From JAFEDN01 sp963697455 (GTDB lineage: Bacteria; Pseudomonadota; Gammaproteobacteria; Coxiellales; Coxiellaceae): a DNA stretch of 64,000 nt. A program made the translations under genes and the position numbers. Shown in pieces: positions 9,356 to 18,519 of this stretch. How positions within the stretch are numbered: the stretch's first letter is position 1; the number at the start of each line of letters is the position of its first letter. The notes under the pieces were generated by a model that was given only the letters and a program-made list of their open reading frames with translations, had not been told where the DNA came from and did not search any database. The stretch lies in contig CAVOOI010000032.1 of NCBI GenBank assembly GCA_963697455.1, positions 143,098 through 207,097 of the forward strand, given 5' to 3'.

Positions 9356-9415
9356 TTGACATTTAGTTAAATTCGCATTATTATGCATATATATTGCATA
9401 ATTATTGAATATTAC
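9356..9415 (+). promoter_or_regulatory. art operon promoter with ArgR-box-like palindromes
   Basis: TTGACA (9356-9361), exactly 17 bp, then TATTAT (9379-9384) makes a near-consensus sigma-70 promoter. The -10 and start region overlap AT-rich half-sites TGCATATATATTGCA and TGCATAATTATTGAA, resembling ARG boxes (TGAAT-N4-ATTCA, with TGCA variants known at carAB). This fits repression by the divergently encoded ArgR. Confidence 0.7.
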
Positions 9416-9426
9416 TCAGGGTGAAT

Positions 9427-10191
9427 ATGGCTAAAATTTCAGTCAAACATTTACAGAAGCGTTACGGAAGTCATGCCGTTTTGGATGACGTTTCGTTTGT
9501 GGCCCAGTCCGGAGAAATTGTGGCTTTGCTGGGAGGCAGCGGCGCGGGCAAAAGCACTCTGTTGAGATGTTTAAATCTATTAGAAAAACCCAGCGGCGGC
9601 GTCATTGAAATTGGCGCGGTCCAACTGAATTTTTCTGATCCACATTGGAAAATGAATGAAGAACAGCAACGAGCTTTGCGCGCTAAAGTGGGCATGGTTT
9701 TCCAGCAATTTAATTTATGGCCGCATCGCACTGTATTGGGAAATCTAATTGAAGCTCCCATGCAAGTTCTTAAAAAAACCAAGGAAGCAGCGATTCAAGA
9801 AGCCCAAGCTTTGTTAGCGCAAGTGGGTTTAACCCATAAGCAAGATAGTTATCCCAGTCAATTGTCTGGAGGGCAACAGCAACGCGTGGCGATTGCGCGC
9901 GCCTTAATGATGCACCCTGCAGTCATGTTATTTGACGAACCTACTTCAGCGTTAGACCCGAAAACGGTGATGGAGCTGCTGACTTTAATTAAGTCGCTGG
10001 CGGCAAAAGGGATGACCATGATTATTGCGACTCACGAAATGAGCTTCGCGCGCCGCGCTGCTCATCAAATAATTTTTTTAGATCAAGGCCGAATCGTAGA
10101 GCAAGGGACTGCTACGGAGTTGTTTTCACGTCCACAAACCACTGCGTTTGCGCAGTTTATAGAGGGTATTCACCATGAAAATATTCAATAA
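9427..10191 (+). CDS. artP: arginine-type ABC transporter ATP-binding protein
   Basis: A 254-residue polar amino acid ABC ATPase. I chose ATG 9427 (AGGGTG upstream) over the GTG two codons earlier. It shows Walker A GGSGAGKST near 36-44, Q-loop FQQFNLW, signature LSGGQQQRVAIARAL near 140, Walker B LFDEPTSALDP and the H-loop THE. It powers uptake through the two permeases encoded downstream. It overlaps the binding-protein gene by 17 bp. Specificity for arginine is inferred from the neighbouring argR and operator. Confidence 0.9.
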   Translation: MAKISVKHLQKRYGSHAVLDDVSFVAQSGEIVALLGGSGAGKSTLLRCLNLLEKPSGGVIEIGAVQLNFSDPHWKMNEEQQRALRAKVGMVFQQFNLWPHRTVLGNLIEAPMQVLKKTKEAAIQEAQALLAQVGLTHKQDSYPSQLSGGQQQRVAIARALMMHPAVMLFDEPTSALDPKTVMELLTLIKSLAAKGMTMIIATHEMSFARRAAHQIIFLDQGRIVEQGTATELFSRPQTTAFAQFIEGIHHENIQ

Positions 10192-10942
10192 GTTAATTGG
10201 TTTTTTAATCGCTTGCAGTTTTAGCGGTTTGGCATTGGCGGCGGATGCCAATCAAATTACGTTGGCCACCGAGGCCACATACCCGCCTTTTGAATCTATT
10301 AATAGCCAAGGGCAAATGGTGGGATTTGATGTTGATATCCTCACGGCAATTTGCGCACACGCTAATCTGACTTGTAAGTTTGTCAATCAACCATGGGATA
10401 GTTTAATTCCAGGTCTTGAGTTGGGTAAATTTAATGTGATTTTTGGAGCGATGAATATTACCGAAGAACGGAAAAAACAAGTTGATTTTACCAAACCTTA
10501 CTATACCACCACCGGGACATTTGTTACCGCTAAAACCGCGCAATTGTCGCTCGATCCAAAATTATTGAAAGGTAGAACGATTGGGGTACAAGGCTCGACA
10601 ACTTACGATGATTATTTACGGGCGGTTTATGGTAAATCAATTAAAATCAATCGCTATGGTAGCATCCAGGATGCGTTTTTAGATTTACAATCGGGAAGGG
10701 TTGATGCGGTGTTTGGAGATACACCTATTATGTTAACTTGGATCAACACTCCGGCTAATAAGGCTGCGTATACTACTCTGGGGCCGATTAAAGACGCTAA
10801 ATTCTTTAATCAAGGTTACGGTTTTGCAGTGAAAAAAGGCAACACTGCATTATTACAACAATTGAACACCGGACTCGACGCCATCAAAACCGAAGGCGCT
10901 TATCAAAAAATAACTCAGAAATATTTTGGAAACAATGAGTGA
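10175..10942 (+). CDS. artJ: periplasmic amino-acid-binding protein (arginine-type)
   Basis: A 255-residue solute-binding protein with a signal peptide (about 1-22, cut near ALA|AD). It has SBP family 3 hallmarks: TYPPFESIN, MVGFDVDIL, a WDSLIPGL segment, the MNITEERKKQVDFTKPYY motif, and QGSTTYDD. It would capture arginine or a related basic amino acid in the periplasm and hand it to ArtQM. The stop overlaps the next start as ATGA. Confidence 0.88.
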   Translation: MKIFNKLIGFLIACSFSGLALAADANQITLATEATYPPFESINSQGQMVGFDVDILTAICAHANLTCKFVNQPWDSLIPGLELGKFNVIFGAMNITEERKKQVDFTKPYYTTTGTFVTAKTAQLSLDPKLLKGRTIGVQGSTTYDDYLRAVYGKSIKINRYGSIQDAFLDLQSGRVDAVFGDTPIMLTWINTPANKAAYTTLGPIKDAKFFNQGYGFAVKKGNTALLQQLNTGLDAIKTEGAYQKITQKYFGNNE

Positions 10943-11622
10943 ATTGGTTTGAGGGCTATGGCTCCCAACTGATCCAGGGAACCTGGATGACGATTGCGGT
11001 TGCGCTGAGTGCATTGGCGATCGGGTTGATTTTGGCTTTGTTGGGAGCGCTTGGTGAACTCAGCCGTAACCGTTTTATCAGCCGCGCCACTTTGGCCTGC
11101 ACGGGACTCATTCGCGGGGTTCCGGAATTATTAGTACTCTTCGGCATTTATTTCGGGGGTAGTGCGTTTATCAGTTTAATTACCGGCAAGGATTTACAAA
11201 TCAATGCTTTTATTGCCGGGGCTTTTGCATTGGGCCTTATTTTTGCCGCATACGGAGCTCAAACTTTCAGAGGCGCCTTTTTAGCTATTCCCTCCGGACA
11301 GCGTGAATCCGCGCAAGCCCTTAGTTTATCCGCAAGCCGCACTTTTAGTCATATTTTGTTACCACAAGCTTGGCGATTTGCATTACCGGGATTGGGTAAT
11401 CTTTGGCTGGTATTGTTAAAAGACAGCGCGCTGGTTTCATTATTAGGATTATCCGATCTTATGAACAAAGCGCAAATGGCGTCTAGTAACACGCATCAAC
11501 CCTTTAAATTCTATATGACCGCAGCGGTGATTTTTTTAATCTTAACCACGTTGTCGCAAATTTCATTTAGAAAATTAACTATTTCGCAATGCAATGAGGG
11601 AATTCCAAGGGAGAGAGAATGA
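10939..11622 (+). CDS. artQ: amino acid ABC transporter permease
   Basis: A 227-residue inner-membrane permease with about five transmembrane segments. It carries the HisMQ-type motif RGVPELLVLFGIYFG near 55-70 and the EAA-like loop ESAQALSLSASRTFSHILLPQAWR near 115-140, which contacts the ATPase. It overlaps both neighbours by ATGA, indicating coupled translation in a four-gene uptake operon. Confidence 0.88.
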   Translation: MNWFEGYGSQLIQGTWMTIAVALSALAIGLILALLGALGELSRNRFISRATLACTGLIRGVPELLVLFGIYFGGSAFISLITGKDLQINAFIAGAFALGLIFAAYGAQTFRGAFLAIPSGQRESAQALSLSASRTFSHILLPQAWRFALPGLGNLWLVLLKDSALVSLLGLSDLMNKAQMASSNTHQPFKFYMTAAVIFLILTTLSQISFRKLTISQCNEGIPRERE

Positions 11623-12305
11623 TCCAAACTATAATTCAATATTTTCCGTTTATGGTTTCCGGATTAATGATTACCATAGAACTCATGTTAGTTTCATTGG
11701 CCGTTGGATTATTCCTGGCAATTATCTTTACTATCTGCAGTGCTACCGGACGATTTTATTTAAAAGCTCCGATTGATGCTTTGGTGTTTTTTATTCGTGG
11801 CACGCCTTTATTAGTGCAGATTTTTATTATTTATTACGGAAGTGGACAGTGGGCTTGGCTGCGCAGCACATTTCTATGGGATATTTTACGCCATCCTTTT
11901 GGATGTGCGGCTATCGCGTTGGCGATCAACACCGCAGCCTATACTACCGCATTACTGACCGGTGCGATTCGCGCTGTACCGAAAGGTGAAATAGAGGCCT
12001 GTCAAGTGCTTGGGCTTTCTCAATGGCAAATGCTTTGGCGGGTAATCCTGCCTCGCGCCTGGCGGATGGCATTACCGGCATATTCTAATGAAGTCATTAT
12101 GATCCTGAAAAGCACCTCATTGGCCAGCACTATTACGCTATTAGATTTAATGGGCGTGATGCGGCAAATGATCGCAAGAACTTATGAAGTCCTACCATTT
12201 TTTATTACGGCAGCCGTATTTTATTTATGCCTAAACGCGATTATAATCGGGATTTTCAAGCTACTGGAAAGAAAATACATTACCGCTCACGCGCGATTGG
12301 CCTAG
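11619..12305 (+). CDS. artM: amino acid ABC transporter permease
   Basis: A 228-residue permease paralogous to the gene before it. RGTPLLVQIFIIYYG lies near residue 54, the EAA loop (EIEACQVLGLSQWQMLWRVILPRAWR) near 125-150, and about five transmembrane helices are visible. It pairs with ArtQ to form the membrane channel. It closes the ABC set, with a lipoprotein gene right behind it. Confidence 0.88.
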   Translation: MIQTIIQYFPFMVSGLMITIELMLVSLAVGLFLAIIFTICSATGRFYLKAPIDALVFFIRGTPLLVQIFIIYYGSGQWAWLRSTFLWDILRHPFGCAAIALAINTAAYTTALLTGAIRAVPKGEIEACQVLGLSQWQMLWRVILPRAWRMALPAYSNEVIMILKSTSLASTITLLDLMGVMRQMIARTYEVLPFFITAAVFYLCLNAIIIGIFKLLERKYITAHARLA

Positions 12306-12336
12306 TTTGAAATTTGTTGAAAAATGGAGATTTTAT

Positions 12337-12918
12337 ATGCAGAATTTTTGGAAAATGATTGTTTTATCAACACTTATGTTGATGCTGTCCGCATGTGCGT
12401 TTGTATCTGAGTCTGTTCCTTTAAAACCCCAGGTTAATGTTCAGCCAACATTGTCAGGGGATGGAAAAATAATTGCCTTGAATATAATTGATGCGAGACC
12501 GGATTCTGCATTAGGTGGTCGGGTAACTGCTTATGGCCCTGCGGCCAAAATTAGTTTAGAGAATGATCTTATTTCTGTGGTTCGTCTTGAAGTCACTAAA
12601 GGTTTGGCTAAGAACGGGTTTAAAGTTGTTCCTTACACTGATAATGCCACAAGGAAATTAGTAGTACGTATCATAGCTTTACAGTATCAGCAGCGGACAG
12701 GTTTTTGGGCGGGCACTGTTATCGTAACAAGTACATTAGAGGGTTCAGCTAATAATAAAGGTCAAACTTACGAAAATACGTATCGGACTGAAGATGAGCA
12801 TACAGTTGTTTTTACACCCTCCGCAGATACTGATATTAAAAATATTAATTCAGGCTTAGCCAGCTCACTTAGTAAGTTGCTGAATGACCAAAGCTTGATG
12901 CACTTTTTAGCAAGGTAG
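12337..12918 (+). CDS. YajG-like lipoprotein
   Basis: A 193-residue lipoprotein from ATG 12337 (GGAG eight bases upstream); the earlier TTG at 12307 lacks a good site. The signal peptide ends in the lipobox LSAC (Cys about 20). The body shows the IIDARPDSALGGR motif and an extended beta-rich domain as in the YajG family, whose role is unsettled. It lies 31 bp after artM on the same strand and may be read through, but its function need not concern arginine. Confidence 0.7.
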   Translation: MQNFWKMIVLSTLMLMLSACAFVSESVPLKPQVNVQPTLSGDGKIIALNIIDARPDSALGGRVTAYGPAAKISLENDLISVVRLEVTKGLAKNGFKVVPYTDNATRKLVVRIIALQYQQRTGFWAGTVIVTSTLEGSANNKGQTYENTYRTEDEHTVVFTPSADTDIKNINSGLASSLSKLLNDQSLMHFLAR

Positions 12919-13178
12919 GGGGACTTTTATTGCGATGTGTTCTGGGATGCACACGATGATGGGTGCTAAAATTGAAAACCCATGATTATTTTATTCGGTT
13001 ACAAGAAAACTAATAAGAAAGTCCTACAGCATTAATAGTACATATCTATTGCATTATAATGCAAAAAATATCTATTATGCATACTCCTGTTCTTAATGTG
13101 GTTAGTGCCGTTGTATTTTAGGAGATCGGGGAACTCTCGCGGGGAAACTATAATATGGCGGCACTTTTTCCATGCTAG
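12919..13178. other. AT-rich spacer with orphan 16-bp palindrome
   Basis: No coding region is supported here. A perfect palindrome TTGCATTATAATGCAA lies at 13049-13064, followed by CTATTATGCATA, similar in style to the ArgR-type half-sites before the transporter operon. An imperfect GTGCCG...CGGCAC pair lies near 13106-13166. With only a gene remnant beside it, the palindrome may be a relic operator. Confidence 0.4.
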
Positions 13179-13481
13179 TTAAAGCCCATTTGCATTTGCT
13201 GTTTTAGGCCAGCATTCTTCATAAGAGAAGTCAAATTCATCTGTAAATCCTAATCCATTAGCTTGAGTTATTCTCATTCGTTTCCCTGTCTTCGCTCTAT
13301 TATCAATTTCTTCTATATCTTCTTCCGAAAGTGTAAAGTCTCTAATATCCATATTTTGTTTCATATGATTTTCATTTTGGCTTCCAGGTAAAGGAATGCA
13401 TTGGTGCTGTATAATCCATTTCAACGCAATTTGGGGTACTGTTTTACCATAGGTTCCCATTCCATCAACTGCAAATGCCAT
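13179..13481 (-). pseudogene. aldo-keto reductase C-terminal remnant
   Basis: A 100-residue ORF matching only the last third of aldo-keto reductases. TVPQIALKWIIQ and PLPGSQNENHMKQN correspond to the strand/helix around the NADPH-binding tail, and FTLSEEDIEEID is the usual C-terminal helix. The catalytic D-Y-K-H part is absent and not found upstream before rne. A GAGG-like site precedes the ATG, but an active enzyme is not possible from this fragment alone. Confidence 0.7.
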
Positions 13482-13541
13482 AATTCACTCCTCAGTTTCG
13501 CTGAAAAAATTCATCCGTGAGAATTTTTGACCTGCTGAAGG

Positions 13542-15842
13542 TTATTGATCTTCTTTCTCTTTCTCAATGGATTCCGTGGGTTTCTCAGTGTGTGGCTGTT
13601 CGGTGACGGATGGTTCCTCTGGGGCGGGAGACGAGTCCGGTTTGGTAGTGATTTGCTGAAGTGAACTGGAACTCTCACTCGGAGGAGGAGAATAAACCGC
13701 CTCTTGCGTCTGCTGCTGAGGAAGAATAGTGGGTTCTTCAACTGGGAAGGGTTGAGTCATTATTTTCTCTTTAACCGGTTCGGCAGAAGGAGTTTCATGA
13801 GCGGGGACGTCATGCGCAATTTTTCCAGTAGCTGATCCGCTTTGCTGTTGTTGTCCGGAAAAAGGTTGATTACGATTGGGGTTAGAGCCTCGGCTTTGCC
13901 GGTTAGGATTACTGCGTTGGGCTTGTTGCTCCGGATTATGCGGAGCTTGACCCTGTTGGCCCTGGCCTGGTTGCCGGCGTTGACCGCTACGTGGCTGATT
14001 TTGATCAGTTCGGGGAGCTGCTGGCTGGTCGCCGCGAGGATGAGTTCGATGGCGTTTATGTCGCGGTGGTTGTGAAGAGGCAGGTTGAGTAGTAGGGAGA
14101 GGCAGAATAGGTTTTTTCTCTTCCACAGTTGGCGAAGGAGTATAAGCAGGAGTTTCTTTTTCAGCTCCCAACACTACTTCCCATAAACGTTTGATCAAAC
14201 CACCGCTCTTTTTGCGGGGAGGTGGCGGAGCATTGGTTGTCGTATTCAAAAATTCTTTAATCGCCGGCTCAGTGGTTTTAGTAGTTACTGCGGTTCTTTT
14301 GCGCACTACTTGACTGCCTGCTTTTTGTTGTTGCTGTTTAATGACTTCATAGCTGATGGAGGTGCGGTTTTTTTCTTTCAGTTTTCTAATTTGATAATGC
14401 GGTGATTGAAAACTTGGGTTGGGGATAATCATGATATCCGCTTGAGTTTGTTGCTCAATTTGTTGAATTTGAGCGCGTTTTTCATTAATCAAGAAAGTGG
14501 CTAAATCAACCGGTAACATGATTTGTAATTGCACCTGTTCAGCTTTAGCCGCTTGCTCTTGGAGTAAGTTAACTATAGAGTTCGCCAGTGATTCCACCGT
14601 GCGGATCGAGCCTTGGCCTTCGCATCGCGGGCAGGCAATTCGGCTAGAGCGGCGTAAGGAAGAGCCTAGCCGTTGCCGGGACATCTCTAATAAACCAAAC
14701 CTGGAAATGCGGCCGATTTGAATTCGCGCACGATCTTGTCGCAACGCATTGCGGAGACAGTTTTCAACTTCACGTTGATGAGAAGTTTGCAACATGTCGA
14801 TAAAATCGATAACGATTAAACCACCGATATCGCGAATGCGTAATTGGCGGGCAATTTCTTGAGCCGCTTCAATATTAATATTAAAGGCAGTTTCTTCGAT
14901 GTTGCTGCCTTTAGTCGCACGCGACGAGTTAATATCAATAGCCACTAATGCTTCGGAATGATCAATGACTAGAGATCCGCCGGAAGATAATTGCACGTCG
15001 CGTTGATAAGCGCTTTCAATCTGCTCTTCAATATGGAAACGGCTGAATAATGGTAAGAAACCTGTATACAACTGTAAACGTTCAGCGAAATCTGGACGCA
15101 CCTGATTAACATAATGACGAGCTCGTTCGTAAGCAATAGGTTCATCGATAATGACTTCTTGCATATCTTGGCGCAGGTAATCACGGATTGCGCGAATAAT
15201 CACGTCACTTTCTTGATGGATTAAATACGGTCCGGGACGAGCAATAGCGGCTTGTTTAACCGCTTCCCAATAGCGCAGCAGTACATTTAAATCCCATTCT
15301 AATTCTTCTTTTGAGCGTCCAACGCCAGCCGTGCGGATAATAAGACCCATGCCATCCGGAATTTGTAGTTGGGTGAATGCTTCTTTGAGATGTTCGCGGT
15401 CGTCGGTTTCAACTCGTCGCGAAATACCGCCAGCCCGAGGATTATTAGGCATCAGTACTAAATAAGAACCCGCCAAACTGATAAAAGTGGTTAAAGCAGC
15501 GCCTTTGTTGCCGCGTTCTTCCTTTTCGACTTGGACCACTAATTCTTGACCTAATCTGAGTACGGAACGGATATCGATATTTTCATCGTTGGGATCAGTT
15601 TCGGTTAAAAAGTATTCTCGGGAAATTTCTTTCAGAGGCAGGAAGCCATGGCGTTCTTCGCCGTAATCCACGAAAACGGCGCCTAGACTCGGCTCTATAC
15701 TACTAATTCGCCCTTTATAAATGTTTGCTTTTTTTTGTTGAGAATCAGGACGTTCAATGTCTAAATCAATCAATTGCAAACCATAAACCACAGCAACACG
15801 CAACGCATCTGAGTGCGTTGCGTTGATCAGCATTCTTTTCAT
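13542..15842 (-). CDS. rne: ribonuclease E
   Basis: A 766-residue endoribonuclease that starts mRNA decay and matures rRNA and tRNA at the inner membrane. It opens with the RNase E/G signature MKRMLINA; the S1 domain is near 35-120 (IYKGRISSIEPSLGAVFVDYG). The catalytic acidic residues sit in VAIDINSSR near 300 and IVIDFIDM near 345, and the zinc-link CPRCEGQG near 400. From about 510 the tail is low-complexity P/Q/R/N-rich, as in degradosome scaffolds, shorter than in E. coli (about 1,060 total). Divergent from rluC, as in many gammaproteobacteria. Confidence 0.95.
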   Translation of the reverse strand: MKRMLINATHSDALRVAVVYGLQLIDLDIERPDSQQKKANIYKGRISSIEPSLGAVFVDYGEERHGFLPLKEISREYFLTETDPNDENIDIRSVLRLGQELVVQVEKEERGNKGAALTTFISLAGSYLVLMPNNPRAGGISRRVETDDREHLKEAFTQLQIPDGMGLIIRTAGVGRSKEELEWDLNVLLRYWEAVKQAAIARPGPYLIHQESDVIIRAIRDYLRQDMQEVIIDEPIAYERARHYVNQVRPDFAERLQLYTGFLPLFSRFHIEEQIESAYQRDVQLSSGGSLVIDHSEALVAIDINSSRATKGSNIEETAFNINIEAAQEIARQLRIRDIGGLIVIDFIDMLQTSHQREVENCLRNALRQDRARIQIGRISRFGLLEMSRQRLGSSLRRSSRIACPRCEGQGSIRTVESLANSIVNLLQEQAAKAEQVQLQIMLPVDLATFLINEKRAQIQQIEQQTQADIMIIPNPSFQSPHYQIRKLKEKNRTSISYEVIKQQQQKAGSQVVRKRTAVTTKTTEPAIKEFLNTTTNAPPPPRKKSGGLIKRLWEVVLGAEKETPAYTPSPTVEEKKPILPLPTTQPASSQPPRHKRHRTHPRGDQPAAPRTDQNQPRSGQRRQPGQGQQGQAPHNPEQQAQRSNPNRQSRGSNPNRNQPFSGQQQQSGSATGKIAHDVPAHETPSAEPVKEKIMTQPFPVEEPTILPQQQTQEAVYSPPPSESSSSLQQITTKPDSSPAPEEPSVTEQPHTEKPTESIEKEKEDQ

Positions 15843-16100
15843 TTTGTCAAACCTTCTAATCAGCGCTAATGCCTATATTTATATTGGTGATAGGCTAATT
15901 AAAGCGCTTAGTTATTCCTGCCAGTTTCCGGCGTAGTGCGGAACTGGATCCAAATTTGTTCAGTAATAAATACTTGGTAGGCTATTGCCGTCCTAAGATC
16001 ATAGATCAATATGCGGACTTTTGTTATTATGCAATTTTGCCAGGAATTAACTATACCAGGTTTAAATCTTTTAGGCAAATGTGAAATAAGGCAGTCGACA

Positions 16101-17075
16101 ATGGTGAAAGTGGTCATTATACAATCAGAAGCGGTTGGGCAACGAATTGATAATTTTATATTCAAGCACTTAAAGGGGGTTCCTAAAGTAAGAGTTTATA
16201 GAGCGATACGTAATGGCGAAGTACGAGTGAATCAGGGCCGGATCAAACCAGACTATCGGGTACGGTTGGACGATAAGATCCGCATTCCGCCGTTAGCGGG
16301 GACGGGGACGCAGCCGGTTAAACCGATGCTGCCCAGAGGTGAAGTCATTCAGGCAATTCGCGAAACGATCATTTATGAAGATGAAGGGCTCATTGTCATT
16401 GATAAGCCTGCGGGGCTGCCGGTCCACGGTGGTTCAGGGATTCAAGGCGGGGTGATTGAATTATTAAGATTGGTTCGTCCTGAATTACGTTTCTTAGAAT
16501 TGATTCATCGTATTGATCGAGAAACTTCAGGGTGCTTGTTATTGGCAAAAAAGCGTCAGACATTATTATTCTGGCATCAGCATTTAAAAGAGCGCCGTGT
16601 CCGTAAACAATATATTGCATTGGTTAAAGGAGAATGGAAGGGTGGTTCTAAGCGGGTCGAAGCGCCTTTATTAAAGAATGTTCTGAGCAGCGGTGAACGC
16701 ATGGTGAAAGTAGATGAAGAAGGTAAACCGGCAGTGACTCTGTTTCGTCCGTTGAAGATATTTAAAACAATGAGCTTAATTGAAGCGTCTCCCTTATCTG
16801 GCCGGACTCATCAAATACGGGTGCATTTGCAACATATTGGTTATCCCATTGTGGCGGATCCAAAATATGGTGATTCCAAATTTACTCAGGAAGTACGGCG
16901 CTTTGGTTTGAAGCGTTTATTTTTACATGCCGCCAGTATCAGTTGCCCCGGTGATGAAAAAACCGGCGAAGGCATGTTTGGCATTAGTGTATTGCTGGCG
17001 CCGGAACTCCAGGATTTCTTAGATAAGATAAAAGAAGTAGACGCCACCCTATTAAAACGCAACAATTCTCGGTGA
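16101..17075 (+). CDS. rluC: 23S rRNA pseudouridine synthase RluC
   Basis: A 324-residue pseudouridine synthase modifying 23S rRNA at positions equivalent to 955/2504/2580. I chose ATG 16101 (AAGG nine bases before); an upstream in-frame ATG at 16011 would add 30 atypical residues. The S4-like RNA-binding domain is near 12-75, the catalytic HRIDRETSG near 137 contains the essential Asp, and the C-terminal motif SGRTHQIRVHLQH is intact. Divergent from rne and upstream of the rpmF-fab operon. Confidence 0.93.
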   Translation: MVKVVIIQSEAVGQRIDNFIFKHLKGVPKVRVYRAIRNGEVRVNQGRIKPDYRVRLDDKIRIPPLAGTGTQPVKPMLPRGEVIQAIRETIIYEDEGLIVIDKPAGLPVHGGSGIQGGVIELLRLVRPELRFLELIHRIDRETSGCLLLAKKRQTLLFWHQHLKERRVRKQYIALVKGEWKGGSKRVEAPLLKNVLSSGERMVKVDEEGKPAVTLFRPLKIFKTMSLIEASPLSGRTHQIRVHLQHIGYPIVADPKYGDSKFTQEVRRFGLKRLFLHAASISCPGDEKTGEGMFGISVLLAPELQDFLDKIKEVDATLLKRNNSR

Positions 17076-17278
17076 ATATTAACCATTTGAGGGATCGCAA
17101 GGGGGAGAAGAGCGGAGCGATCTTCCCCTTCATTGATGTGTCCCAGCTTGGCTGGGACACAGCATATAAACCAGGAAGCAATTCTCGCGCAGCGGGAATT
17201 GCGAAAATGCTTGATTTTTCGTGTTCTCAGCGTTAATATTAGCCTCTTTTAATTACCGATTTCAATGGGAGATTGTCC
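17076..17278. terminator. hairpin cluster between rluC and rpmF
   Basis: Three stem-loops lie here: GGGGAGA...TCTTCCCC near 17102-17129, a perfect 10-bp stem GTGTCCCAGC/GCTGGGACAC at 17138-17160, and GCAATTC...GAATTGC at 17178-17202. None has a clear T-tract, so they may slow transcription or protect RNA ends rather than act as simple intrinsic terminators. The rpmF promoter must lie between here and 17279. Confidence 0.5.
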
Positions 17279-17476
17279 ATGGCTGTACAAAAAAGCCGGG
17301 TTACCCGCTCAAGACGTGGTATGCGCCGCTCGCATGACTCTATTTCTGCTGCATGTCTGTCAACTGAACAAATGACAGGTGAAAAGCACCTCCGTCACCA
17401 TATAGCACCTGATGGTTATTATAAGGGTGTACAGGTCATTAAGGTTAAGGTCGCCGCAGAAAAGAAAGAAGATTAA
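17279..17476 (+). CDS. rpmF: 50S ribosomal protein L32
   Basis: A 65-residue protein starting MAVQKSRVTRSRRGMRRSHD, the L32 signature. GGGAG precedes the ATG at 17279. Length is slightly above the usual 56-60 because of a short Lys/Glu tail. It heads the fatty acid synthesis operon, six bases before plsX, the standard gammaproteobacterial order that links ribosome and lipid synthesis. Confidence 0.96.
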   Translation: MAVQKSRVTRSRRGMRRSHDSISAACLSTEQMTGEKHLRHHIAPDGYYKGVQVIKVKVAAEKKED

Positions 17477-17482
17477 TTATCC

Positions 17483-18502
17483 ATGCTTAAAACCATTGCG
17501 CTGGATGCGATGGGCGGAGATTATGGCCCTGAAGTGGTCATTCCAGCAGGGTTACAAGTCTTAAAAAAACATTCTGATTTGCGCCTGATCTTTGTAGGCC
17601 GTCAAGAAATTATTTCCCCTTTGCTGGAACAATCTGGAACCGGCCTTGCTTCGCGTTGGAAAATTCACCATGCTGCGGAAGAAGTTGGGATGGATGAATC
17701 GCCCGCTTTAGCATTGCGGGGCAAGAAAGATTCTTCCATGCGCGTCGCTATCAACCTAGTCAAATCTCAAGAAGCACAAGCCTGTATTAGCGCGGGCAAT
17801 ACCGGAGCTTTGATGGCGACTTCCCGGTTCGTTCTTAAAACTTTACCCGGAATTGATCGCCCTGCGATTATCACTCGTTTTCCTACCATTCATGAATCTC
17901 AGCAAGTTCGTATTTTGGATTTAGGCGCTAATGTGGATTCAAGCGCTGAACACCTCTGTCAATTTGCAATGATGGGTTCAGTATTTGCTCAAGCGGTTGA
18001 CAATATTCCCAATCCTCGAATTGGATTGCTCAATATTGGCGAAGAAGCCATTAAGGGTAATGAGCAAGTCAAGCAAACCGCTGAACTATTGGCAAAGCAA
18101 AAAAATATTAATTATGTTGGATTTGTCGAAGGCAATACTATGTTTGAAGGCATGGTGGACGTAGTGGTTTGTGACGGTTTTATTGGTAATATCGCCTTAA
18201 AAGCTGCGGAGGGCGTGGCGCATTTGATTGCCCATTATGCCAAGCAAGCATTTTCGCAGAATTGGTTGACTAAATTAGCCGTGCTTCCCGCATTGCCGAT
18301 ATTAGCCCAATTAAAGAAAAAAGTAGACCCACAGCGGCGCAACGGGGCTATTTTGCTGGGATTGACTGGGATAGTGGTAAAAAGCCACGGGCGAGCGGAT
18401 GTCATAGGATTTGCAACGGCAATTGAAGAAGCTTTTTTAGAAATTGAAAAAGATATCCCTGCTTTAATTGCGCAAGGTTTGAAAAGTAATATCTTAGATT
18501 AA
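17483..18502 (+). CDS. plsX: phosphate acyltransferase PlsX
   Basis: A 339-residue enzyme converting acyl-ACP and phosphate to acyl-phosphate, the first step of phospholipid synthesis in the PlsX/PlsY route. It opens with IALDAMGGDYGPEV and contains SAGNTGALMA and a GFIGNIALKAAEG segment, all family hallmarks. Length is typical. It sits between rpmF and fabH in one transcription unit. Confidence 0.95.
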   Translation: MLKTIALDAMGGDYGPEVVIPAGLQVLKKHSDLRLIFVGRQEIISPLLEQSGTGLASRWKIHHAAEEVGMDESPALALRGKKDSSMRVAINLVKSQEAQACISAGNTGALMATSRFVLKTLPGIDRPAIITRFPTIHESQQVRILDLGANVDSSAEHLCQFAMMGSVFAQAVDNIPNPRIGLLNIGEEAIKGNEQVKQTAELLAKQKNINYVGFVEGNTMFEGMVDVVVCDGFIGNIALKAAEGVAHLIAHYAKQAFSQNWLTKLAVLPALPILAQLKKKVDPQRRNGAILLGLTGIVVKSHGRADVIGFATAIEEAFLEIEKDIPALIAQGLKSNILD

Positions 18503-18519
18503 ATTTGGATTATATCATA

